Shown here: one piece after another, positions 11,516 through 28,420 of the stretch
Numbering within the stretch: position 1 is the first letter of the stretch
Layout: each line of letters opens with the position of its first letter
Assembly (NCBI GenBank): GCA_021442155.1
Contig: CM038214.1
Location: forward strand, 137,988,040-138,052,039
DNA: 64,000 nt
Reading direction: 5' to 3'
Origin: Cymbidium sinense
Taxonomy: Eukaryota; Streptophyta; Magnoliopsida; Asparagales; Orchidaceae
Made by a program: the position numbers and the translations under genes
Notes under the pieces: generated by a model
What the model was told of the DNA's origin: nothing
Databases searched by the model: none
The model's input: only the letters and a program-made list of their open reading frames with translations

Positions 11516-14500
11516 AAGAAATATTTTATAAGTTAAAACTTAAATTTAATTTTTGATAGAAAATAATTTTAAATTTATAATAATGAATAACAAAAAGTCA
11601 CAAAGTAATAGAAAAATAAAAAGAGATAATATGCATATAAAATTTTTATTGTTAAGACAAAAGCCCAAATAGGCTTATGTCCCCACCAAGATAGCCTAAC
11701 TAGAAAATCACTATCCTAACAAAAATAAATTACAACCATACTCTCTTACAATGAGGCAAATACAACCCCTAGACTAATCATGTACTAATCTACAATGGGC
11801 GAGTACAACCTCAACTACGTTTTAAAGCACATAAGAAAATACATCAATAATAAATTTTGGCACAATCAAGTTGCAAAAATGTAGCAATTTATCCCAATAG
11901 AAATGGTTATCTTACAATACAAAATGATCATCTTCCAACAATAAATAATTCATAGTAAAATTGGTAAGGTAAATCACTCAGTTGATTTTAATAAGAAATG
12001 ACAAGTTAATTTTCTTAAAAATAAATTTAGCAAAATATTTACTTAAATGCTAGCAATAGACTAAAGCAAAAATAATTTTGAAGTAAATACAAAATATTCT
12101 ATTATTCAATAAATCAAAATCACTAAATATCAAATTTATTTTCAAGAGTTATTTTGACTAGCTTCAATGTAACAATGTAAAAATGATTGATTTTTCACTA
12201 AACTGATTTTTGTTTAAGTATGGGACAATAAATTCAGTAAGATAAAATAAATTTCAACAAGCTATAATTTAAATCTAAGCAAGGATTAAAGTCTAGAATA
12301 TAATGATTGGTTAATATAAGATCAAATACAATTTATATAACATAAATCTTAATAATCTAATAATTTTTATAATAATTTTAATAAATTCAGCAAAACTAAA
12401 ATTTGGTTCAAATCAAAATTATGTGATTCAAATGATGATGCAGCTTTCAAATAATAATATAGTTAAATAATTTTAAGCAAACCAATTATTTTTATGATGA
12501 AATAAATAGTTCAATAAATTAAAATTAATTTCAGCTAAGATTCTATTTTGTTTCTCTCAAAATTAAAGCTCTTAAATGATTCTAATGATAAAATCCCTTT
12601 TAAATAAATCTTAGGATAAATAATTTTAAGCACATAAATGATTTTTATAAGACAAAGAAAATTTCTGCAGTATAAAAAATTTTCTACAAAGAATCACAAA
12701 AGTTTTTTTACCATTATGATTTTATTTAAAATGAAAAGATATGGATGATTTTTCAATCAAGATAATCTCTTATGAAAATATGATAGTTTGTGCACAAAAG
12801 GTTTAACCCAATATTGATAATGATTATACAAAAGAAATTTTAAATCAATATGTAATAATTTCAACACAAATCACATAAATAACTTGAAGAATAATACTCT
12901 TTCAATAAGATATTTTAGTAAGCTTGAAGAAGAATACTCTTTCAATAAAGCAAAGATGTTTAGTGAGTCAAATATACATGTGACTAATTAATCATATAAA
13001 ATATAAGAGGTTAAATATTTAATCAATTTAAATCACAAAGAGAACTACTAAATAAAAGATCTCACTCAAGGCTTTAAATGATTTGATCAAGAAAACTTCA
13101 ACCTTTAAAAAGAACTTTCTTTTTAAATGCAAAGTTCTCCTTGTGAAAGAACTTCATTCATTAAAATGAATCTTGCAAGAGAGCTTCGCCAAATCTCCAA
13201 AAGAAAAATTACCAATATGTAATAAGGCTCATGGTTTTGGAGAGGAAGAAGGAATGCTTTTGGTCATCCAATGTGTTAAAAAAATTAAGGTTAAACCTAG
13301 GAAAGATATTTAAGTGATTAGGATATAGTATGAATAGTTTTAAGGTTGATTAGGAGGGCGTTTTAAAGAAAAATAAAATTACATGTGCATGTACAAGTGG
13401 CAAGTCCTAACTTGACTTTATAATGGCTAAGGAATAATATGTCAATGATTCAAATTGATTTGGAGGGAATTACAATAGCATTAATATGAATAAAACCTAG
13501 AAAAATCCAAGGAAATTTGTCCATGAAATAGAGGGAAAAAGATGTCTTTTTTATTAAGAAAGTAAGGTATTTAATTTATTCATTTAATAGATTAAAATCT
13601 CAAGAAAGAGTAAATAGAAAAAAATCAAAATTAAAATAAAATAAAATATAAAATTTAATGAAAATAACCATCCTTGTATTTATATAAATTTACATTTAAT
13701 TTAAATGACATTTATCAAGGTAAAGTTTTAATAAATTAAGCAAATAAGAAAATTAAAAAAAATTAAAATTCAAGCCCAAATAAATTTAATAAAATTATGA
13801 AAAATATAAAATGAATTAAATAAAAAAATAAATAATTAAAATTATTATTTAAAAAAATTATTTTATTTAAAAATAGAATTTTCAAATATTAATTTTGCAA
13901 TTAAAATAATAGTGAATTAGGTAATGTTCCTATGATTTAGTAAAAAAAATGTACAAATGATTTAATAAAAAAAATCAAATTTATGATTAATGAGATTATG
14001 AAATGATGATTAATATTTAATTTATTTTAAAATGAGCTGTTTGTCAACTTTATTGCAAATATACAAAATAAGACTTTAATCCTAACCAAACTTATAACAA
14101 ATAAAATTTGACTTTTCCTTATTGAATTTTGTTTAGTTTTGTACTTTTCTTGAAAGTCTCTAAATAAATCATTAGTAATTCCTCATATATTGTTATCATC
14201 AAAATTCAAATTAGAAGTCCAAGCGCTCATGGAGCTAACATTGTGGATCTCTAGAGATAGGTTCAATGTACCTTCCCCAATAAGGTAACACTTTCAAGGA
14301 GGAAAGAGGTCAAGCTTAAACATCCCTTATTTAGAAGCTAATTTTGGGAGTGATAGTTATTGATGTGGGAGGCATCATTATTATAGGTATTATACCTTTA
14401 GCCTTCAAATAGGTTTTTATAGAGTTTGCAATGGTGAGATTTCTATTCTTGTAGATGGTACTAAATTAATGCATGAGAAAAAAATTATGATAGTAGCTTA

Positions 14501-15027
14501 ATAGAATTGTTCATCTTAGTTTTACATGAAGATCTCACATAAACATATGAATAACAAGAGCATATAAGACACTATAGTTTTTTTCTTATGTAATACTCAA
14601 AGGGAAAAACTACTTGGTACTACCTAGTTAAAATAATTTCACTATGTAAGCATAAGTTTTAGAGCATTGCTCATCTATAGAATATGAAAGATGAGATTAT
14701 AATGGCATACATTGCTTAGCTTGGCCTTTTGCACAGAAAATAAACTGATCAATCTATTGTGGTTGAATGATGGCTATCCTTCAATGGGGGTTATATAATG
14801 GTGATTTGATGATGGATGATAGATGATGGCAGTCAATTAGTAGTAGTCTGATGACAAAGCTTGTGTGGTGGTGTCTTAACAACAATAGTCATAAGAAGGT
14901 GGCCCTAAGATTATTGGGTGGCAGTTGTTTGATGATAGCTGTCAGGTGATAGTTCGATAAAAGGTGTAGAGCAGTTATGGTTTGATAATTGTTAGGTAGA
15001 ACTCAAGGATTGTTCAAACCTTTGAGT
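11516..15027. other. Very AT-rich DNA, no supported gene
   Basis: Dominated by AAATT/ATAAA-rich sequence with stops in all frames. Around 14,760-15,000 there is a G/T-rich run of short motifs (TGATGATGG, GGTGGTG, GATGATAGCTG). It is the approximate reverse-complement counterpart of the motif run at about 3,960-4,260, supporting an inverted dispersed repeat. Nothing else is recognisable. Confidence 0.45.
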
Positions 15028-15050
15028 TCTCTCTCTCTCTCTCTCTCTCC
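15028..15050. repeat. (CT)n microsatellite
   Basis: A short perfect CT dinucleotide run. Confidence 0.9.
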
Positions 15051-15289
15051 TCTTTAGTTCCCCATATAAAGAGTGAGGTCTATTTATAAATTTTGAGAGT
15101 AACATTATCTACAAATATAGGAAATATTTAAAATAATCTATGAGATAGATCAAGGTAATCTCTTAATTATGAAATTTTTTTTAATATTTGAATGACTTAA
15201 TAATGTCAAATTGTGCAATCTTGATCTCATTGGATTCATTTCATTGAGATACTCAAGTTGAATATAAATGTGCAAATTTGGGGCTCATT

Positions 15290-15480
15290 TTATCTTCCAA
15301 CTAATGTCTCAAAGTTTTCTATTATGCCTCAAGTACTTGATTTAGGCTCATTTGAACTTTAATTGGATCACTTCTAGTGTCATTAGATTCATCTTATTTA
15401 GATATTCAATTTTACTAGCACTCTGTTGAAATCAAAATTCAGATGGCCTTAAATTTATTTAAAATTTATATTTTCAAAGT
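15290..15480 (+). repeat. Dispersed repeat, inverted relative to 3,520-3,680
   Basis: Contains TCAAGTACTTGATTTAGGCT, GTCATTAGATTCATCTTATT and GAAATCAAAATTCAGATGGC in the order found on the minus strand at 3,520-3,680. Its right part also resembles 8,515-8,600. This makes at least three copies of one old element in the left 16 kb. Confidence 0.55.
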
Positions 15481-15520
15481 ATATTGAGATTCATATTTGA
15501 TAAAGTGCATTTTTAGATGG

Positions 15521-15654
<134 letters not shown>

Positions 15655-15907
15655 AAAGCAATAACATAAAATAAGTCTTAAATTAAAATTATAATCTCAA
15701 AAAATTAATAGTCTTCTCTTTTAATTAAGGGATCTTATGACTTTTCACTAAATTGATATCCTCCAAATAAATATCATATCTTGTGACTGAATGTATGTAC
15801 ATTGTTGATTTTTAGTTTAATAAATATTGTGATAACTTTATTCCCATATCATAACATTCTTTTTTTAAAGTTCTTAATGTAAAAGGTGGTCATAGGTAAA
15901 GGAATTT

Positions 15908-20309
<4,402 letters not shown>

Positions 20310-22610
20310 AATAAAACTTAAAATAAAAAAAAAACTCAACTAAAAATAAACCTAAACCTAAAATCCTAAAACCCTAAACCCTAAACCCTAAATGGTCAAC
20401 CCTAAAAATATAAAAGCCTAAACCCAAACTAAACAAAACCTAAAAATAAATAAATAAAAAGGCTTAAACCTAAATAAATAAAAAATAAAAATAAAACTGA
20501 ATCCTAAAGTTAAACCTAAACTAAACCTAAAACTAAAAATAAAATATAATAAAAAATATAAACTAAACAAAAATAAAATAAATTAAAACCTAAACTAAAC
20601 TAAAAAAATAAAATAAAACTAAAACTAAAAAACCTAAACAAAATAAAAACTAAACTTAAAAATAAAATAATAACTAAAAAAAATCTAAACCTTAAACTAA
20701 AAAAACCTAACCCTCAAATAAACAAAATAAAATAAAATTAAACCTAAACTATAATAAACTAAGCTAATTGAAATATAACCTAAACCTAAACCTAAAATAA
20801 ACTAAATCGAAACCATAATCAAAATTAAGAAAAATACTAAAAAGAAACCTAAACATAAACTTAAAAATAAAACCTAAACATAAAACTAAAATAAAAACCT
20901 AAAAACCTAAACCTAATCTTAAAAATTAAAAATAAAACCTAAACCTATAAAATAAAATAAAAATAAAACTAAACTAAAAAATAAACATAAATATAAACCT
21001 AAACCAAAAAATAAACTAAAATAAAAAACCTAACTAAAATAAATAAACCTAAAATAAATAAACTAAACTAAATAAAAATAAAAAATAAACCTAAAAGAAA
21101 TAAACTTAAGTAAATAAAAATTAAATTAAATAAACTAAATAAACCTTAACCTATTGGTTTACTTAATTCCCTAAACTCTAAACAAACCCTAAACCCTAAG
21201 CACTAGACTTTAAAAACTTCAAACCCTAAAGTCTAAACACTAAACACTAAACCTAAACCCTAAACCTTAACCCTAAACCTTAAACCATAAAACCCTAAAC
21301 CCCTAAATTTTAAACCCTAAACCCTAAATCCTAAACACCTAAAAACCTAAACCTAAACTAAACAAACCATAAAAATAAAACAAATAAATAAACCTAAACC
21401 TAAATAAAATAAAATAAAATAAAAACTAAAACCTAAACCTAAACCTAAACCTAAACCTAAAAATAAAATAGAATAAAAAAATTAAAATAAACTAAAATAA
21501 AATAAATAAAAACATAAACTAAACTTAAAAATATAATAATCCTAAGAATAAAAAAAACTTAATGTAAAATAAAAATAAAATAAACATAAAATAAACTAAA
21601 ATAAAAGCTAAACAAAAACCTAAAACTAAAAAATAAACCTAAAAATAAAACCTAAAAATAAATAAAAGTTAAATCCTAAACTAATAAAATTTAAAAAAAA
21701 TAAATAAAACTAAAAATAAAATAAATAAAAATAACCTAAACCTAAACTAAACCTAACCTAAACCTGAACTAAATAAAATAAAATAAACTAAAAATAAACC
21801 TAAACATAAACTAAAAAATAAAACCAAAAAGTAAACCTAAAATAGAAACCTAAAACGTAAGCCTAAAAATTAAAATAAAATTAAAACTCAACTAAAAATA
21901 AACCTAAAACTAAACTAAAAAATAAAACCTATAATCCTACAACATAAACATGAAAAAAATATAAGAAAAACCTAAACCTAAAAAAATAAAATAAAAACCT
22001 AAACCTAAACCTAAAAATAAAAAATAAAGCCTAAACCTAAAAAAAAAATAAAGATAAACTCAACTAAAAAACTAAACATAAACTTAAACCTAAAAATATA
22101 CTAAAATAAAAAAACCTAAACTAAAATAAATAAATCTTAAATAAATAAACTAAACTAAATGGAAAAAAATAAAACTAAATAAAAATAAAAAATAAATTAA
22201 ACTAAAATAACTAAAAAATAATTTAAATAAACTAATTTAGCCTAAAACTACTAATTTACTTAATTAAAAAAACCCTAAACCCTAAATCCTAGACCCTAAA
22301 CTCTAAACTAAAAAATTAACCCTAAACTGTAAACTTCCAACACTAAACCAACAACCTACAACCCTAAATCCTAAACCTTAAACGTTGAGACCTAAACCCT
22401 AAACCCTAAAATCTAACCCTAACCCTAAATATTAAACCCTAAAAGCATAAACTCTAACACCCTAAACCCTAAACCCTAAACCCTAAACCCTAAACCATAA
22501 ACCCTAAATGCTAAACCCTAAACCCTAAACCCTTACCCTAAATCTTAAACCCTAAACCCTAAACTAAACCTAAACCCTAAACCCCAAACCCTAAACCTAA
22601 ACTTAAACCC
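20310..22610 (+). repeat. Degenerate telomere-like satellite tract 1 (C-rich strand on +)
   Basis: Made almost wholly of CCCTAAA (plant telomere repeat) and shortened forms CCTAAA, CTAAA and TAAA, with very few G. The best canonical run is 22,460-22,496. The tract has a coarse order: canonical-rich blocks (20,370-20,400; 21,180-21,330; 22,270-22,600) alternate with AATAAA-rich blocks. Two non-telomeric landmarks, GTTTACTTAATT at 21,157-21,168 and ATTTACTTAATT at 22,254-22,265, lie 1,097 bases apart just before canonical blocks. This marks a higher-order unit of about 1.1 kb. It ends directly at GR-RBP fragment 1. Confidence 0.9.
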
Positions 22611-22815
22611 AAAGAATGTGCATAACCTTATCGATAGGAACATCACCGTCAACCAGGCTCAATCTAGATCTGGCAGTGGAGGCGAAGGTGGAGGTGACAG
22701 TTATTGTAGTGGAAGTGGGGGATCTGGAGGTACTGGTGGATATCGAGGTGGTGGTCAGGGTAGTGGTGGTTATGGAGGCGAGGGAGCGATGGAGGTTACA
22801 GCCATGGAGGTCATC
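22611..22815 (+). pseudogene. Glycine-rich RNA-binding protein, C-terminal fragment, copy 1
   Basis: The frame of 22,618-22,851 reads HNLIDRNITVNQAQSRSGSG and continues as GGYRGGG and GGYGG repeats. In plant GR-RBPs of the GRP7/GRP8 kind the RRM ends with a LDGRNITVNEAQSR-like sequence followed by a glycine-rich tail, which matches closely. The RRM body (RNP1, RNP2) is absent: telomere-like DNA abuts the AAGAATG start of the fragment. The reading shifts near GGEGAMEV, similarity to the other copies is lost near 22,815, and the 3' part is missing. A decayed LINE follows. A parallel frame starting at 22,616 is a shadow. It cannot encode a working protein. Confidence 0.85.
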
Positions 22816-22879
22816 TCCATTGTGTTATATTATGTCTCAAATTCTCATTAAATTTAAGTATACTAAAGTCAATTTTTAT
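22816..22879. other. Junction between GR-RBP fragment 1 and the LINE
   Basis: A short AT-rich stretch with no match to the other GR-RBP copies. It may be the 3' untranslated end of the LINE (which points left). Confidence 0.4.
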
Positions 22880-25660
22880 ACATCTTAAGCATGTCTTTTT
22901 TAGGTCTACCTCTACCTTTCTTAACATAAGGAAAATCTAATGCATCTACTCTCCTAACTGGGTCATTGGACGACCAATGCTTTAAATGGCCAGACCATCT
23001 AAGGTGACTCTCTCTAATCTTATTTGCCACTAGAGCTACTCCAACTTTTTCTTGAACTTACTCATTTTGCATTTTATCTCTAAGAGTAAATCCACTCATC
23101 CACCTAAGCATCCTCATCTCTGCAACACTTAACTTACAATCATGCTTCTCTTTTATTGGCTAACATTTTTCACCATAAATCATTGCAAGACTTACTACCA
23201 TCTTATAAAATTTTCCCTTAAAGTTTAGTCGGTACATTTCTATCACACAATAGGCCAAATGCATTCCTCCACTTCAACCATCCAACTTGAATTCCACTAA
23301 TAACATCTCCATATATTTCACCATCATTTTGAACAATAAAGCCTAAATATCCGAATCACTCACTCTTTTTATGACTTGTTCACTTAATGTCACAACACTA
23401 CAACTATAACTTCTACAACTAAAATTACACTCCATATATTCAATTTTAGATCTACTTAAATGAAAATTTTTAGACTCTAAGATTAACCTCTATAATTCAA
23501 GTATCTCTTAGACTCCTTCTCTAGACTTATCAATAAGAAGAATGTCATCAACAAAAAACCATACACCAAGGTAAATCTTTTATAAATGCCTAGTAAGAAC
23601 ATCCACAACTAAAGAAAAAAAGATAAGAGCTTAAAGCAGATCCTTGATGTAATCCAACTAAAATAGGAAAATATTTTGTCAATCCTCCTTATGTTTGGAC
23701 ACAAGTAACAACTCTAGTATACATATCCTTAATGACTTGAATATAACCAATATTAACTCCTTTATTTTCTAGAACTCTCCAAAGTACATCTCTTCAAACT
23801 TTATCATAAGCTTTCTCTAAATAAATAAATATCATATATAGATCCTCCTTGGTTTCTCTAAACTTCTCCATCAAATCTCTTAATAAATGTATAGCATCCA
23901 TAGTAGATCTATCTACAATGAAACCACACTGATTGTAAGAAACTTTTATCACATCGTAACCTATGCTCAAGTACTCTCTCTCCCATAATTTTAATGTGTG
24001 ACATATTAACTTAATTCCTCTATAATTTGTACACTATTATGCATCACCTCTATTCTTAAATATAGGAATCAACAAACTCTTTCTCCACTCATCTAGTATC
24101 TTTTTAGTCTTTAAAATAAGATTAAAAAGATTTGTAAGCCAAGCAATTCATTGATCTCCTAAACATTTCCACACTTCTATTGGAATATCATCAGGTTCTA
24201 CTATTTTTCCACATTTGATTTTCTTTAAAGCTTCTCTAACTTCAGATTTACTAATACGATGAAAAAAATAAAATCTCTATTTTTGTTTAAGGTATTAAGG
24301 TTATTAAAATTGATTGTATTTTCATATCCTTCATTGAAAAGTTTATCAAAATACCTCATCCACCTATATTCAATATCCTTTTCTAAGAAAAGCACTTTAT
24401 GATTTTCATCTTTAATACACCTCAATTGAGCTAGATCTTTACTTCTCCTATCTCTTTGGTTAGCTAACTTATACATATATCTTTCACCTTATTTGGTATC
24501 TAATCTATTGTATAAATCACTAAAAGCTAAATTTTTTGCATAATATATTGCTTTCTTAGAATTTCTACATGAAACTTTATATTTTTCCCAATTCTCTGAG
24601 GTTTTACATCTAAATCAAGTTTTATAACAACACTTCTTATTAATTTATTTTTCTTGCACATTCTGACTCCACCACCAACTATTTTTATTAAAATAAGTTT
24701 TTTCTTTTGATTCTCCAAGCATAGTTTTAGCAACTTGCTTAATTTCACTTGCTACTTTTTCCCACATAACATTAGCTTCCTTATGAACATCCCAAATTCT
24801 AAGCTCTTATAGCTTGCTCTTCAAAAAATTTGTATTGGTGTTCTTAAAGTGCCCCCATCTAATCCTATGATAATAATTTGATATATTTTTCATCTTCTAA
24901 TTTTCATCTTAAAATCTAAGACTAATAATCGATGTTGGGTATATAAACTTTGACTTAGAATGACCATAAAATTTTTACAATCTAAATGATCTATTTTTCT
25001 TATCAGAAAATAATCAATCTGTGTTTTACTAGATTAACTTTTATAAGTAATAATATACTCATCTCTTTTCTTAAATAAAGTATTACCAATTACAAAATCA
25101 TAGGCTAAAGAAAAATTTAATATATACCTACCTTCTTCATTAAGCACTCCAAATCCATAACCACCAAGAATACTTTTAAAATCTTCTAGCAATCTACCAA
25201 CATGTCCATTTAGATCTCCTCTAATAAATATTGTTTCTTCAAGAGGTATATTTTGTATTAATCCCTCTAATTCATTCCAAAATTTTTCTTTTAAGTCTTC
25301 ATCCAAACCTAATTGAAGAGCATAAACACATATAACATTGATAATCTTAATATCAATAATAACTTTTAAAGTTATAATTCTACCTCCGCATCTATTAATA
25401 TTTATAACATTATCCTTCAAACTTTTATCTATAATAATGCCTACGCCATTTTTAATTCGACTTCTACCTGAATACCAAAGTTTAAACCCTAAAATAGTTA
25501 TCTCCTTGGCTTTTTTCCTAACCCATTTAGTTTCTTGAACACATAAAATATTTATCTTCTGATGAACCATAATATCTATTTATTCCATTAGTTTACCTGT
25601 AAGAGAACCTATATTCCAAGTTTCAAACCTAATTCTAGTTTCATGGACTAACTTCTTTGG
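22880..25660 (-). mobile_element. Decayed LINE (non-LTR retrotransposon), RTE-like
   Basis: Read on the minus strand, an apurinic-type endonuclease is followed by reverse transcriptase. Endonuclease landmarks are TWNIGSL (about 25,600-25,625), VQETKW (about 25,525-25,542), GDLNGHVG (about 25,199-25,222) and TQHRLLVLD (about 24,911-24,940). RT landmarks are PDDIPIEVWKCLGD (about 24,160-24,200), LLIPIFKNRGDA and NYRGIKL (about 24,008-24,075), and FVDDILLID (about 23,530-23,556). The tail ends in RRVDALDF and KGRGRPKK (about 22,896-22,960). Stops and frameshifts are numerous, so it is dead. The endonuclease-RT order, no visible ORF1 and resemblance to plant proteins often labelled 'craniofacial development protein 2-like' favour the RTE clade. 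It points its 3' end at GR-RBP fragment 1. Confidence 0.9.
25034..25570 (-). pseudogene. LINE endonuclease domain, longest open remnant
   Basis: This 178-codon stretch is the best preserved piece of the LINE. It opens with the VHQKINILCVQETKW segment carrying the metal-binding glutamate. It continues through NGVGIIIDKSLKD and ICVYALQLGLDEDLKEKFW, has FIRGDLNGHVG with the active-site Asp and Asn, and ends near NTLFKKRDEYIITYKS. A TAA stop lies just upstream, in KLME*IDIM, so the true N-terminus (RIRFETWNIGSL) is cut off. A stop also follows directly. The family uses this domain to nick target DNA before reverse transcription. A 66-codon + frame at 25,338-25,538 is its antisense shadow. Confidence 0.88.
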
Positions 25661-25844
25661 CATTCATCCATAATGTGGGAACCATTAGGTATTTAACACT
25701 GCACCCAGACATTGATGCAGCAGCCATTACACATTTTTCAATGTATTCAGGCCATACAGTGCGTCGCTTATAGGGGATGCCCAAGCATTAACACAATATT
25801 TTGAATGATTCATGTCATGACTAATTTGACAAGTTTTACATAAA
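25661..25844. other. Unassigned stretch between LINE 5' region and telomere-like DNA
   Basis: Less AT-rich than the flanks (for example GCAGCAGCCATTACAC and GTGCGTCGCTTATAGGGG). It could be the 5' untranslated region of the LINE. It has no relation to the missing 3' half of GR-RBP copy 1. Confidence 0.4.
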
Positions 25845-27917
25845 TAAAAGTAAAACTAAACCTAAAATAAAAATAAGATAAACTTAAAATAAAATAAAAT
25901 AAAAACTAAATAAAAATTGAAACCTAAAAATAAATAAAATATAAAACCTAAACCTAAAATAAAAATAAAATAAACCTAAATTTAACTAAAATAAACTAAA
26001 CTAAATTAAATAAAACCTAAACCTAAAATAAACTAAACTAAACCAAAACCAAAACCTAAACCCTAAATAAAATAAGATAAACTAAAAATAAACCTAAACG
26101 TAAATTAAAAAATATATCTTAAAATAAACCAAAAATAAAAACCTAAAACCTAAACCTAAACATAAACCTAAAAATAAAAAATAAAACCTAATCTAAAAAA
26201 TAAAATAAAAATAAAACTAAACTAAAATAAACCTAAAACTAAACTTAAAAAATAAACTAAAATAAAAAACCTAAACTAAAATAAAAAAAACTAAACTAAA
26301 TAAAAATAAAAATAAACCTAAATAAAACTAAAAAATAAAATAAACTAAATAAACCTAAACTTAGGAGTTTACTTAATTTGAAAGAAATCAAAAAATAATA
26401 AAATAAAAAAAATAAAAAAAACCTTAAACCTAATCCTAAACCATAAAAATAACCTAAACCCTAAACACTGAACCATAAACCAATAACCCTAAACCCTAAA
26501 CCTTAAACCTTAAAACCCTAAACACAAAACCCTAAACACTAAAACCCTAAACTAAACCCTAAACCTACAACCCTAAACACACTAAACCTTAAAGCTAATA
26601 AAACCCTAAACCTTAAACCCTAAAGCCTAAAAAAACCTAAACCTAAATAAAATAAAACCTAAAAACTAAATAAATTAAAACCTAAACCTAAATAAAAATA
26701 AAATAATAAAATAAAATAAAACATAAACTAAAACCTAAACCTAAATCTAAACATAAAAATAAAATAAAATTAAAATTAAAAATTAAACTAAAATAAAATA
26801 AATAAAAACCTAAACTAAAATAAAAATAAACTTAAAAATAAAAGACCTAAATGTAAAAATAAAATTTTAAATAAAAATAAAATAAAATAAAAACTAAATA
26901 AAAACATAAACCTAAAAATAAACCTAAAAATAAATAAAAAATAAAATATAAGCCCTAAACTAAAAAAAACTAAACCTAAAATAAACCTAAACCTAAACTA
27001 AAATAAAATAAATTAAAATAAATAAAACCTTAAGCTAAAATAAACTAAGCCTAAACCCTAAACTAAATAAAATATAATAAACTAAAAATAAACCTATTTA
27101 AACAAAAAACAAAAAAAAACTTTAAAATAAACATAAAATAAAAACTTTAAACCTGTACCTAAAAAAATAAAATAAAAACTAAAACCTAAACCTAAAAATT
27201 AAAAGTAAAACTTAAACAAAAAAAAAAAAAATAAAAATGAAACAAAACTTAAAAGTAAGCATAAACCTAAACCTAAACCAAAAAAATTAACAAAAGAAAA
27301 ACCTAAACTAGAATAAATAAACCTAAAATAAATAAACTAAACTAAATAAAAATAAAAAATAAACTAAAATAAATAAATAATAAACTAAATAAACTAAAAA
27401 AACTTAAACCTATCAGTTTACTTAATTTTAAAAAAAATCCCTAAAATAAAATCCTAAACCTTAAAATAAACCCTAAACCTAAAAAATCTTAAACCCTAAA
27501 CCCTAAAACCTAAACCCTAAACCTTAAATCCTAAACACTAACAATAACCTTAAAGTCCAAACCTAAAACTAACCTTAAACTAACTATAAACCCAAAACCC
27601 TAAACCATAAAGCCTAAATGTTAAACCTGAAACTTACCTTAATCCATAAACCCTAAAACCTAAACACTAAACCCTAAGTCCTAAACCCTAACCCTAAACC
27701 CTAAACCCTAAAACCCTAAGCCATAAAACCCTAAACCTTAAACCCTAAACCCTAACCCTAAACCCAAAACCCTTAAAGCATAAACCCTTAAACCATAAAC
27801 TCTAAACCCTAAACCCTTAAACCTAATCATAGAACCCAAACCCTAAACCTAAACCAAAAGTAACTAAATAAATTTAAAAAATAAATCTATATCTTAAAAC
27901 CTAATAAACTTAAACCA
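25845..27917 (+). repeat. Degenerate telomere-like satellite tract 2
   Basis: The same composition and strand polarity as tract 1. GTTTACTTAATT landmarks lie at 26,367-26,378 and 27,416-27,427 (1,049 apart), each followed by canonical CCCTAAA-rich DNA (26,430-26,640; 27,470-27,850). The AATAAA-rich blocks between them follow the same internal order of short motifs as in the other tracts, consistent with tandem amplification of a unit of about 1 kb. Confidence 0.9.
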
Positions 27918-28420
27918 AAAGAATGCGTAGAACCTTGACGACAGGAACATCATCATCAAGCAGGCTTAGTCTACATCTGGCGGTGGAGATAATGGCAGAG
28001 GCAAAAGTTATCGCAGTGGTGGTTGGGGATCTATAGGTGCTAGTGGATATGGAGGTGGTGGTCAGAGCAGTGGTGGACATGGAGGCAAGAGGACCATAGG
28101 AGGTTACAACTATGGTGGTGGCGGAAGGAGGGATCGAGGGTATGATGGCAGATCCCTCTACTCAAGAGACCAGGGTGGTTCTGATGGGAACTGGAGAAAC
28201 TGAATAATGATAGATCCGATCTACAGCATATGTAATTGTATCTTTATAGTAGAGATAATTCTAGTTATCTAGGGTTTTTGATTTGCTCTATGCGTGCTCA
28301 TTTTTTATCTATGTCATCCCTTATTTCTTAGAAAACTGGGTGTGTTATTTGGTTGATGAAATCAAAAGAAGAAATGTAGAATCTGAATTTGTTATCTGTT
28401 AAAAAAACAAAAATAAAAAC
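27918..28420 (+). pseudogene. Glycine-rich RNA-binding protein, C-terminal fragment with 3'-UTR, copy 2
   Basis: Begins AAGAATGCG and reads NLDDRNIIIKQA, a glycine tail with SGYGGGGQSSGGHGG, then RRDRGYDGRSLYSR and a C-terminus SDGNWRN with TGA at 28,201. Two in-frame TAG codons (near 27,926 and 27,968) break it. The RRM is absent, replaced by telomere-like DNA. About 195 bases of 3'-UTR follow (GATCCGATCTACAGCATATG and on), ending at a short A-rich run (28,401-28,420). After that CCCTAAA-type repeats resume. An A-run after the UTR fits, but does not prove, a 5'-truncated mRNA copy. It is not functional. Confidence 0.88.

Noticed and set aside
22616..22888. 90-codon frame in GR-RBP copy 1
   Set aside because: Out-of-frame reading; the frame starting two bases later carries the recognisable DRNITVNQAQSR and glycine repeats.
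25338..25538. 66-codon + frame inside the LINE
   Set aside because: Antisense shadow of the endonuclease domain.
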